64,000 nucleotides of DNA from positions 62,001 through 126,000 of the forward strand of contig JARPUW010000259.1 in assembly GCA_030533445.1 (NCBI GenBank), given 5' to 3'. The position numbers were made by a program, and so were the translations under genes. The stretch is from Cyprinodon diabolis. Taxonomy: Eukaryota > Chordata > Actinopteri > Cyprinodontiformes > Cyprinodontidae. Below are positions 49,958 through 62,006 of this stretch, piece by piece (the first letter of the stretch is position 1; each line of letters opens with the position of its first letter). Below the pieces are notes generated by a model that was given only the letters and a program-made list of their open reading frames with translations, was not told the DNA's origin and made no database searches.

Positions 49958-52438
49958 TTCAAAACAGAAGTTGAGGCCAAAACGCTCATTTCACAGTGAG
50001 ATAATGCCATTTTGGCCTCTGGAGTTGTAACAGACAAACCATTAATGATACAGCCATGATCTTTTCTGGCAATCATCTAGTGCTGAAAACTAACAATATA
50101 AAGTAGATTTGAGCAGATGTTTTTGGTTCCAAGCTTCAAAACAGAAGTTGAGGCCAAAACGCTCTTTTCACAGTGAGATAATGCCATTTTGGCCTCTGGA
50201 GTTGTAACAGACAAACCATTAATGATACAGCCATGATCTTTTCTGGCAATCATCTAGAGCTGAAAACTAACAATATAAAGTAGATTTGAGCAGATGTTTT
50301 TGGTTACAAGCTTCAAAACAGAAGGTTGAGGCCAAAACGCTCTTTTCACAGTGAGATAATGCCATTTTGGCCTCTGGAGTTGTAACAGACAAACCATTAA
50401 TGATACAGCCATGATCTTTTCTGGCAATCATCTAGAGCTGAAAACTAACAATATAAAGTAGATTTGAGCAGATGTTTATGGTTCCAAGCTTCAAAACAGA
50501 AGTTGAGGCCAAAACGCTCATTTCACAGTGAGATAATGCCATTTTGGCCTCTGGAGTTGTAACAGACAAACCATTAATGATACAGCCATGATCTTTTCTG
50601 GCAATCATCTAGTGCTGAAAACTAACAATATAAAGTAGATTTGAGCAGATGTTTTTGGTTCCAAGCTTCAAAACAGAAGTTGAGGCCAAAACGCTCTTTT
50701 CACAGTGAGATAATGCCATTTTGGCCTCTGGAGTTGTAACAGACAAACCATTAATGATACAGCCATGATCTTTTCTGGCAATCATCTAGAGCTGAAAACT
50801 AACAATATAAAGTAGATTTGAGCAATTGTTTTTGGTTACAAGCTTCAAAACAGAAGGTTGAGGCCAAAACGCTCTTTTCACAGTGAGATAATGCCATTTT
50901 GGCCTCTGGAGTTGTAACAGACAAACCATTAATGATACAGCCATGATCTTTTCTGGCAATCATCTAGAGCTGAAAACTAACAATATAAAGTAGATTTGAG
51001 CAGATGTTTATGGTTCCAAGCTTCAAAACAGAAGTTGAGGCCAAAACGCTCATTTCACAGTGAGATAATGCCATTTTGGCCTCTGGAGTTGTAACAGACA
51101 AACCATTAATGATACAGCCATGATCTTTTCTGGCAATCATCTAGTGCTGAAAACTAACAATATAAAGTAGATTTGAGCAGATGTTTTTGGTTCCAAGCTT
51201 CAAAACAGAAGTTGAGGCCAAAACGCTCTTTTCACAGTGAGATAATGCCATTTTGGCCTCTGGAGTTGTAACAGACAAACCATTAATGATACAGCCATGA
51301 TCTTTTCTGGCAATCATCTAGAGCTGAAAACTAACAATATAAAGTAGATTTGAGCAGATGTTTTTGGTTACAAGCTTCAAAACAGAAGGTTGAGGCCAAA
51401 ACGCTCTTTTCACAGTGAGATAATGCCATTTTGGCCTCTGGAGTTGTAACAGACAAACCATTAATTATACAGCCATGATCTTTTCTGGCAATCATCTAGA
51501 GCTGAAAACTAACAATATAAAGTATATTTGAGCAGATGTTTATGGTTCCAAGCTTCAAAACAGAAGTTGAGGCCAAAACGCTCATTTCACAGTGAGATAA
51601 TGCCATTTTGGCCTCTGGAGTTGTAACAGACAAACCATTAATGATACAGCCATGATCTTTTCTGGCAATCATCTAGTGCTGAAAACTAACAATATAAAGT
51701 AGATTTGAGCAGATGTTTTTGGTTCCAAGCTTCAAAACAGAAGTTGAGGCCAAAACGCTCTTTTCACAGTGAGATAATGCCATTTTGGCCTCTGGAGTTG
51801 TAACAGACAAACCATTAATGATACAGCCATGATCTTTTCTGGCAATCATCTAGTGCTGAAAACTAACAATATAAAGTAGATTTGAGCAGATGTTTTTGGT
51901 TCCAAGCTTCAAAACAGAAGTTGAGGCCAAAACGCTCTTTTCACAGTGAGATAATGCCATTTTGGCCTCTGGAGTTGTAACAGACAAACCATTAATGATA
52001 CAGCCATGATCTTTTCTGGCAATCATCTAGAGCTGAAAACGAACAATATAAAGTAGATTTGAGCAGATGTTTTTGGTTCCAAGCTTCAAAACAGAAGTTG
52101 AGGCCAAAACGCTCTTTTCACAGTGAGATAATGCCATTTTGGCCTCTGGAGTTGTAACAGACAAACCATTAATGATACAGCCATGATCTTTTCTGGCAAT
52201 CATCTAGTGCTGAAAACTAACAATATAAAGTAGATTTGAGCAGATGTTTTTGGTTCCAAGCTTCAAAACAGAAGTTGAGGCCAAAACGCTCTTTTCACAG
52301 TGAGATAATGCCATTTTGGCCTCTGGAGTTGTAACAGACAAACCATTAATGATACAGCCATGATCTTTTCTGGCAATCATCTAGAGCTGAAAACTAACAA
52401 TATAAAGTAGATTTGAGCAGATGTTTATGGTTCCAAGC
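49958..52438 (+). repeat. Right-flank 14-mer HOR, copy 2 (2481 bp)
   Basis: Same order as 47477-49957; the private G90T recurs at base 51466 and the MfeI motif at 50823, both exactly 2481 bp after copy 1. Shared rare variants make a recent tandem duplication the simplest explanation. Confidence 0.93.
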
Positions 52439-55400
52439 TTCAAAACAGAAGTTGAGGCCAAAACGCTCATTTCACAGTGAGATAATGCCATTTTGGCCTC
52501 TGGAGTTGTAACAGACAAACCATTAATGATACAGCCATGATCTTTTCTGGCAATCATCTAGTGCTGAAAACTAACAATATAAAGTAGATTTGAGCAGATG
52601 TTTTTGGTTCCAAGCTTCAAAACAGAAGTTGAGGCCAAAACGCTCTTTTCACAGTGAGATAATGCCATTTTGGCCTCTGGAGTTGTAACAGACAAACCAT
52701 TAATGATACAGCCATGATCTTTTCTGGCAATCATCTAGTGCTGAAAACTAACAATATAAAGTAGATTTGAGCAGATGTTTTTGGTTCCAAGCTTCAAAAC
52801 AGAAGTTGAGGCCAAAACGCTCTTTTCACAGTGAGATAATGCCATTTTGGCCTCTGGAGTTGTAACAGACAAACCATTAATGATACAGCCATGATCTTTT
52901 CTGGCAATCATCTAGAGCTGAAAACGAACAATATAAAGTAGATTTGAGCAGATGTTTTTGGTTCCAAGCTTCAAAACAGAAGTTGAGGCCAAAACGCTCT
53001 TTTCACAGTGAGATAATGCCATTTTGGCCTCTGGAGTTGTAACAGACAAACCATTAATGATACAGCCATGATCTTTTCTGGCAATCATCTAGTGCTGATA
53101 ACTAACAATATAAAGTAGATTTGAGCAGATGTTTTTGGTTCCAAGCTTCAAAACAGAAGTTGAGGCCAAAACGCTCTTTTCACAGTGAGATAATGCCATT
53201 TTGGCCTCTGGAGTTGTAACAGACAAACCATTAATGATACAGCCATGATCTTTTCTGGCAATCATCTAGAGCTGAAAACTAACAATATAAAGTAGATTTG
53301 AGCAGATGTTTTTGGTTACAAGCTTCAAAACAGAAGGTTGAGGCCAAAACGCTCTTTTCACAGTGAGATAATGCCATTTTGGCCTCTGGAGTTGTAACAG
53401 ACAAACCATTAATGATACAGCCATGATCTTTTCTGGCAATCATCTAGAGCTGAAAACTAACAATATAAAGTAGATTTGAGCAGATGTTTATGGTTCCAAG
53501 CTTCAAAACAGAAGTTGAGGCCAAAACGCTCATTTCACAGTGAGATAATGCCATTTTGGCCTCTGGAGTTGTAACAGACAAACCATTAATGATACAGCCA
53601 TGATCTTTTCTGGCAATCATCTAGTGCTGAAAACTAACAATATAAAGTAGATTTGAGCAGATGTTTTTGGTTCCAAGCTTCAAAACAGAAGTTGAGGCCA
53701 AAACGCTCTTTTCACAGTGAGATAATGCCATTTTGGCCTCTGGAGTTGTAACAGACAAACCATTAATGATACAGCCATGATCTTTTCTGGCAATCATCTA
53801 GAGCTGAAAACTAACAATATAAAGTAGATTTGAGCAGATGTTTATGGTTCCAAGCTTCAAAACAGAAGTTGAGGCCAAAACGCTCATTTCACAGTGAGAT
53901 AATGCCATTTTGGCCTCTGGAGTTGTAACAGACAAACCATTAATGATACAGCCATGATCTTTTCTGGCAATCATCTAGTGCTGAAAACTAACAATATAAA
54001 GTTGATTTGAGCAGATGTTTTTGGTTCCAAGCTTCAAAACAGAAGTTGAGGCCAAAACGCTCTTTTCACAGTGAGATAATGCCATTTTGGCCTCTGGAGT
54101 TGTAACAGACAAACCATTAATGATACAGCCATGATCTTTTCTGGCAATCATCTAGAGCTGAAAACTAACAATATAAAGTAGATTTGAGCAGATGTTTTTG
54201 GTTACAAGCTTCAAAACAGAAGGTTGAGGCCAAAACGCTCTTTTCACAGTGAGATAATGCCATTTTGGCCTCTGGAGTTGTAACAGACAAACCATTAATG
54301 ATACAGCCATGATCTTTTCTGGCAATCATCTAGAGCTGAAAACTAACAATATAAAGTATATTTGAGCAGATGTTTATGGTTCCAAGCTTCAAAACAGAAG
54401 TTGAGGCCAAAACGCTCATTTCACAGTGAGATAATGCCATTTTGGCCTCTGGAGTTGTAACAGACAAACCATTAATGATACAGCCATGATCTTTTCTGGC
54501 AATCATCTAGTGCTGAAAACTAACAATATAAAGTAGATTTGAGCAGATGTTTTTGGTTCCAAGCTTCAAAACAGAAGTTGAGGCCAAAACGCTCTTTTCA
54601 CAGTGAGATAATGCCATTTTGGCCTCTGGAGTTGTAACAGACAAACCATTAATGATACAGCCATGATCTTTTCTGGCAATCATCTAGTGCTGAAAACTAA
54701 CAATATAAAGTAGATTTGAGCAGATGTTTTTGGTTCCAAGCTTCAAAACAGAAGTTGAGGCCAAAACGCTCTTTTCACAGTGAGATAATGCCATTTTGGC
54801 CTCTGGAGTTGTAACAGACAAACCATTAATGATACAGCCATGATCTTTTCTGGCAATCATCTAGAGCTGAAAACGAACAATATAAAGTAGATTTGAGCAG
54901 ATGTTTTTGGTTCCAAGCTTCAAAACAGAAGTTGAGGCCAAAACGCTCTTTTCACAGTGAGATAATGCCATTTTGGCCTCTGGAGTTGTAACAGACAAAC
55001 CATTAATGATACAGCCATGATCTTTTCTGGCAATCATCTAGAGCTGAAAACTAACAATATAAAGTAGATTTGAGCAGATGTTTATGGTTCCAAGCTTCAA
55101 AACAGAAGTTGAGGCCAAAACGCTCATTTCACAGTGAGATAATGCCATTTTGGCCTCTGGAGTTGTAACAGACAAACCATTAATGATACAGCCATGATCT
55201 TTTCTGGCAATCATCTAGTGCTGAAAACTAACAATATAAAGTAGATTTGAGCAGATGTTTTTGGTTCCAAGCTTCAAAACAGAAGTTGAGGCCAAAACGC
55301 TCTTTTCACAGTGAGATAATGCCATTTTGGCCTCTGGAGTTGTAACAGACAAACCATTAATGATACAGCCATGATCTTTTCTGGCAATCATCTAGTGCTG

Positions 55401-57221
55401 AAAACTAACAATATAAAGTAGATTTGAGCAGATGTTTTTGGTTCCAAGCTTCAAAACAGAAGTTGAGGCCAAAACGCTCTTTTCACAGTGAGATAATGCC
55501 ATTTTGGCCTCTGGAGTTGTAACAGACAAACCATTAATGATACAGCCATGATCTTTTCTGGCAATCATCTAGAGCTGAAAACGAACAATATAAAGTAGAT
55601 TTGAGCAGATGTTTTTGGTTCCAAGCTTCAAAACAGAAGTTGAGGCCAAAACGCTCTTTTCACAGTGAGATAATGCCATTTTGGCCTCTGGAGTTGTAAC
55701 AGACAAACCATTAATGATACAGCCATGATCTTTTCTGGCAATCATCTAGTGCTGAAAACTAACAATATAAAGTAGATTTGAGCAGATGTTTTTGGTTCCA
55801 AGCTTCAAAACAGAAGTTGAGGCCAAAACGCTCTTTTCACAGTGAGATAATGCCATTTTGGCCTCTGGAGTTGTAACAGACAAACCATTAATGATACAGC
55901 CATGATCTTTTCTGGCAATCATCTAGAGCTGAAAACTAACAATATAAAGTAGATTTGAGCAGATGTTTTTGGTTACAAGCTTCAAAACAGAAGGTTGAGG
56001 CCAAAACGCTCTTTTCACAGTGAGATAATGCCATTTTGGCCTCTGGAGTTGTAACAGACAAACCATTAATGATACAGCCATGATCTTTTCTGGCAATCAT
56101 CTAGAGCTGAAAACTAACAATATAAAGTAGATTTGAGCAGATGTTTATGGTTCCAAGCTTCAAAACAGAAGTTGAGGCCAAAACGCTCATTTCACAGTGA
56201 GATAATGCCATTTTGGCCTCTGGAGTTGTAACAGACAAACCATTAATGATACAGCCATGATCTTTTCTGGCAATCATCTAGTGCTGAAAACTAACAATAT
56301 AAAGTAGATTTGAACAGATGTTTTTGGTTCCAAGCTTCAAAACAGAAGTTGAGGCCAAAACGCTCTTTTCACAGTGAGATAATGCCATTTTGGCCTCTGG
56401 AGTTGTAACAGACAAACCATTAATGATACAGCCATGATCTTTTCTGGCAATCATCTAGAGCTGAAAACTAACAATATAAAGTAGATTTGAGCAGATGTTT
56501 TTGGTTCCAAGCTTCAAAACAGAAGTTGAGGCCAAAACGCTCTTTTCACAGTGAGATAATGCCATTTTGGCCTCTGGAGTTGTAACAGACAAACCATTAA
56601 TGATACAGCCATGATCTTTTCTGGCAATCATCTAGAGCTGAAAACTAACAATATAAAGTAGATTTGAGCAGATGTTTTTGGTTACAAGCTTCAAAACAGA
56701 AGGTTGAGGCCAAAACGCTCTTTTCACAGTGAGATAGTGCCATTTTGGCCTCTGGAGTTGTAACAGACAAACCATTAATGATACAGCCATGATCTTTTCT
56801 GGCAATCATCTAGAGCTGAAAACTAACAATATAAAGTAGATTTGAGCAGATGTTTTTGCTTCCAAGCTTCAAATCAGAAGTTGAGGCCAAAACGCTCATT
56901 TCACAGTGAGATAATGCCATTTTGGCCTCTGGAGTTGTAACAGACAAACCATTAATGATACAGCCATGATCTTTTCTGGCAATCATCTAGAGCTGAAAAC
57001 TAACAATATAAAGTAGATTTGAGCAGATGTTTATGGTTCCAAGCTTCAAAACAGAAGTTGAGGCCAAAACGCTCATTTCACAGTGAGATAATGCCATTTT
57101 GGCCTCTGGAGTTGTAACAGACAAACCATTAATGATACAGCCATGATCTTTTCTGGCAATCATCTAGTGCTGAAAACTAACAATATAAAGTAGATTTGAG
57201 CAGATGTTTTTGGTTCCAAGC
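52439..57221 (+). repeat. Irregular mosaic segment, 27 monomers (4783 bp)
   Basis: Order 6-1-2-3-4-5-6-7-6-4-5h-6-1-2-7-6-1-2-1-4-5-6r-8-4-9-10-6. It mixes flank modules (1-2-3-4-5-6), a bare 7-6 insertion at 53679, a shortened 1-2-7-6 at 54565, and central-type modules (5-6r, 8-4-9-10). A private A148T lies at base 54003. No clean second copy of the whole segment is in the window. Confidence 0.87.
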
Positions 57222-60200
57222 TTCAAAACAGAAGTTGAGGCCAAAACGCTCTTTTCACAGTGAGATAATGCCATTTTGGCCTCTGGAGTTGTAACAGACA
57301 AACCATTAATGATACAGCCATGATCTTTTCTGGCAATCATCTAGAGCTGAAAACTAACAATATAAAGTAGATTTGAGCAGATGTTTTTGGTTACCAGCTT
57401 CAAAACAGAAGGTTGAGGCCAAAACGCTCTTTTCACAGTGAGATAGTGCCATTTTGGCCTCTGGAGTTGTAACAGACAAACCATTAATGATACAGCCATG
57501 ATCTTTTCTGGCAATCATCTAGAGCTGAAAACTAACAATATAAAGTAGATTTGAGCAGATGTTTTTGCTTCCAAGCTTCAAATCAGAAGTTGAGGCCAAA
57601 ACGCTCATTTCACAGTGAGATAATGCCATTTTGGCCTCTGGAGTTGTAACAGACAAACCATTAATGATACAGCCATGATCTTTTCTGGCAATCATCTAGA
57701 GCTGAAAACTAACAATATAAAGTAGATTTGAGCAGATGTTTATGGTTCCAAGCTTCAAAACAGAAGTTGAGGCCAAAACGCTCATTTCACAGTGAGATAA
57801 TGCCATTTTGGCCTCTGGAGTTGTAACAGACAAACCATTAATGATACAGCCATGATCTTTTCTGGCAATCATCTAGTGCTGAAAACTAACAATATAAAGT
57901 AGATTTGAGCAGATGTTTTTGGTTCCAAGCTTCAAAACAGAAGTTGAGGCCAAAACGCTCTTTTCACAGTGAGATAATGCCATTTTGGCCTCTGGAGTTG
58001 TAACAGACAAACCATTAATGATACAGCCATGATCTTTTCTGGCAATCATCTAGTGCTGAAAACTAACAATATAAAGTAGATTTGAGCAGATGTTTTTGGT
58101 TACAAGCTTCAAAACAGAAGGTTGAGGCCAAAACGCTCTTTTCACAGTGAGATAATGCCATTTTGGCCTCTGGAGTTGTAACAGACAAACCATTAATGAT
58201 ACAGCCATGATCTTTTCTGGCAATCATCTAGAGCTGAAAACTAACAATATAAAGTAGATTTGAGCAGATGTTTATGGTTCCAAGCTTCAAAACAGAAGTT
58301 GAGGCCAAAACGCTCATTTCACAGTGAGATAATGCCATTTTGGCCTCTGGAGTTGTAACAGACAAACCATTAATGATACAGCCATGATCTTTTCTGGCAA
58401 TCATCTAGTGCTGAAAACTAACAATATAAAGTAGATTTGAGCAGATGTTTTTGGTTCCAAGCTTCAAAACAGAAGTTGAGGCCAAAACGCTCTTTTCACA
58501 GTGAGATAATGCCATTTTGGCCTCTGGAGTTGTAACAGACAAACCATTAATGATACAGCCATGATCTTTTCTGGCAATCATCTAGAGCTGAAAACTAACA
58601 ATATAAAGTAGATTTGAGCAGATGTTTTTGGTTACAAGCTTCAAAACAGAAGGTTGAGGCCAAAACGCTCTTTTCACAGTGAGATAATGCCATTTTGGCC
58701 TCTGGAGTTGTAACAGACAAACCATTAATGATACAGCCATGATCTTTTCTGGCAATCATCTAGAGCTGAAAACTAACAATATAAAGTAGATTTGAGCAGA
58801 TGTTTATGGTTCCAAGCTTCAAAACAGAAGTTGAGGCCAAAACGCTCATTTCACAGTGAGATAATGCCATTTTGGCCTCTGGAGTTGTAACAGACAAACC
58901 ATTAATGATACAGCCATGATCTTTTCTGGCAATCATCTAGTGCTGAAAACTAACAATATAAAGTAGATTTGAGCAGATGTTTTTGGTTCCAAGCTTCAAA
59001 ACAGAAGTTGAGGCCAAAACGCTCTTTTCACAGTGAGATAATGCCATTTTGGCCTCTGGAGTTGTAACAGACAAACCATTAATGATACAGCCATGATCTT
59101 TTCTGGCAATCATCTAGAGCTGAAAACTAACAATATAAAGTAGATTTGAGCAATTGTTTTTGGTTACAAGCTTCAAAACAGAAGGTTGAGGCCAAAACGC
59201 TCTTTTCACAGTGAGATAATGCCATTTTGGCCTCTGGAGTTGTAACAGACAAACCATTAATGATACAGCCATGATCTTTTCTGGCAATCATCTAGAGCTG
59301 AAAACTAACAATATAAAGTAGATTTGAGCAGATGTTTATGGTTCCAAGCTTCAAAACAGAAGTTGAGGCCAAAACGCTCATTTCACAGTGAGATAATGCC
59401 ATTTTGGCCTCTGGAGTTGTAACAGACAAACCATTAATGATACAGCCATGATCTTTTCTGGCAATCATCTAGTGCTGAAAACTAACAATATAAAGTAGAT
59501 TTGAGCAGATGTTTTTGGTTCCAAGCTTCAAAACAGAAGTTGAGGCCAAAACGCTCTTTTCACAGTGAGATAATGCCATTTTGGCCTCTGGAGTTGTAAC
59601 AGACAAACCATTAATGATACAGCCATGATCTTTTCTGGCAATCATCTAGAGCTGAAAACTAACAATATAAAGTAGATTTGAGCAGATGTTTTTGGTTACA
59701 AGCTTCAAAACAGAAGGTTGAGGCCAAAACGCTCTTTTCACAGTGAGATAATGCCATTTTGGCCTCTGGAGTTGTAACAGACAAACCATTAATGATACAG
59801 CCATGATCTTTTCTGGCAATCATCTAGAGCTGAAAACTAACAATATAAAGTATATTTGAGCAGATGTTTATGGTTCCAAGCTTCAAAACAGAAGTTGAGG
59901 CCAAAACGCTCATTTCACAGTGAGATAATGCCATTTTGGCCTCTGGAGTTGTAACAGACAAACCATTAATGATACAGCCATGATCTTTTCTGGCAATCAT
60001 CTAGTGCTGAAAACTAACAATATAAAGTAGATTTGAGCAGATGTTTTTGGTTCCAAGCTTCAAAACAGAAGTTGAGGCCAAAACGCTCTTTTCACAGTGA
60101 GATAATGCCATTTTGGCCTCTGGAGTTGTAACAGACAAACCATTAATGATACAGCCATGATCTTTTCTGGCAATCATCTAGTGCTGAAAACTAACAATAT

Positions 60201-62006
60201 AAAGTAGATTTGAGCAGATGTTTTTGGTTCCAAGCTTCAAAACAGAAGTTGAGGCCAAAACGCTCTTTTCACAGTGAGATAATGCCATTTTGGCCTCTGG
60301 AGTTGTAACAGACAAACCATTAATGATACAGCCATGATCTTTTCTGGCAATCATCTAGAGCTGAAAACGAACAATATAAAGTAGATTTGAGCAGATGTTT
60401 TTGGTTCCAAGCTTCAAAACAGAAGTTGAGGCCAAAACGCTCTTTTCACAGTGAGATAATGCCATTTTGGCCTCTGGAGTTGTAACAGACAAACCATTAA
60501 TGATACAGCCATGATCTTTTCTGGCAATCATCTAGTGCTGAAAACTAACAATATAAAGTAGATTTGAGCAGATGTTTTTGGTTCCAAGCTTCAAAACAGA
60601 AGTTGAGGCCAAAACGCTCTTTTCACAGTGAGATAATGCCATTTTGGCCTCTGGAGTTGTAACAGACAAACCATTAATGATACAGCCATGATCTTTTCTG
60701 GCAATCATCTAGTGCTGAAAACTAACAATATAAAGTAGATTTGAGCAGATGTTTATGGTTCCAAGCTTCAAAACAGAAGTTGAGGCCAAAACGCTCATTT
60801 CACAGTGAGATAATGCCATTTTGGCCTCTGGAGTTGTAACAGACAAACCATTAATGATACAGCCATGATCTTTTCTGGCAATCATCTAGTGCTGAAAACT
60901 AACAATATAAAGTAGATTTGAGCAGATGTTTTTGGTTCCAAGCTTCAAAACAGAAGTTGAGGCCAAAACGCTCTTTTCACAGTGAGATAATGCCATTTTG
61001 GCCTCTGGAGTTGTAACAGACAAACCATTAATGATACAGCCATGATCTTTTCTGGCAATCATCTAGTGCTGAAAACTAACAATATAAAGTAGATTTGAGC
61101 AGATGTTTTTGGTTCCAAGCTTCAAAACAGAAGTTGAGGCCAAAACGCTCTTTTCACAGTGAGATAATGCCATTTTGGCCTCTGGAGTTGTAACAGACAA
61201 ACCATTAATGATACAGCCATGATCTTTTCTGGCAATCATCTAGAGCTGAAAACGAACAATATAAAGTAGATTTGAGCAGATGTTTTTGGTTCCAAGCTTC
61301 AAAACAGAAGTTGAGGCCAAAACGCTCTTTTCACAGTGAGATAATGCCATTTTGGCCTCTGGAGTTGTAACAGACAAACCATTAATGATACAGCCATGAT
61401 CTTTTCTGGCAATCATCTAGTGCTGATAACTAACAATATAAAGTAGATTTGAGCAGATGTTTTTGGTTCCAAGCTTCAAAACAGAAGTTGAGGCCAAAAC
61501 GCTCTTTTCACAGTGAGATAATGCCATTTTGGCCTCTGGAGTTGTAACAGACAAACCATTAATGATACAGCCATGATCTTTTCTGGCAATCATCTAGAGC
61601 TGAAAACTAACAATATAAAGTAGATTTGAGCAGATGTTTTTGGTTACAAGCTTCAAAACAGAAGGTTGAGGCCAAAACGCTCTTTTCACAGTGAGATAAT
61701 GCCATTTTGGCCTCTGGAGTTGTAACAGACAAACCATTAATGATACAGCCATGATCTTTTCTGGCAATCATCTAGAGCTGAAAACTAACAATATAAAGTA
61801 GATTTGAGCAGATGTTTATGGTTCCAAGCTTCAAAACAGAAGTTGAGGCCAAAACGCTCATTTCACAGTGAGATAATGCCATTTTGGCCTCTGGAGTTGT
61901 AACAGACAAACCATTAATGATACAGCCATGATCTTTTCTGGCAATCATCTAGTGCTGAAAACTAACAATATAAAGTAGATTTGAGCAGATGTTTTTGGTT
62001 CCAAGC
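57222..62006 (+). repeat. Right-flank 27-mer HOR, copy 1 (4785 bp)
   Basis: Order 4-9-10-6-12-5-6-4-5-6-4m-5-6-4-5h-6-1-2-1-1/7-6-1-2-3-4-5-6. Its first monomer ends with a private A174C (base 57395) that removes the HindIII site. The same variant opens the next unit. Confidence 0.93.
60590..60766 (+). repeat. Hybrid monomer 1/7
   Basis: T124 of type 1 with the T166A of type 7, and followed by T31A type 6 as after type 7. Breakpoint between 125 and 165. It occupies the position held by type 7 in the homologous run of the left flank (2659). Only copy in the window. Confidence 0.9.
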
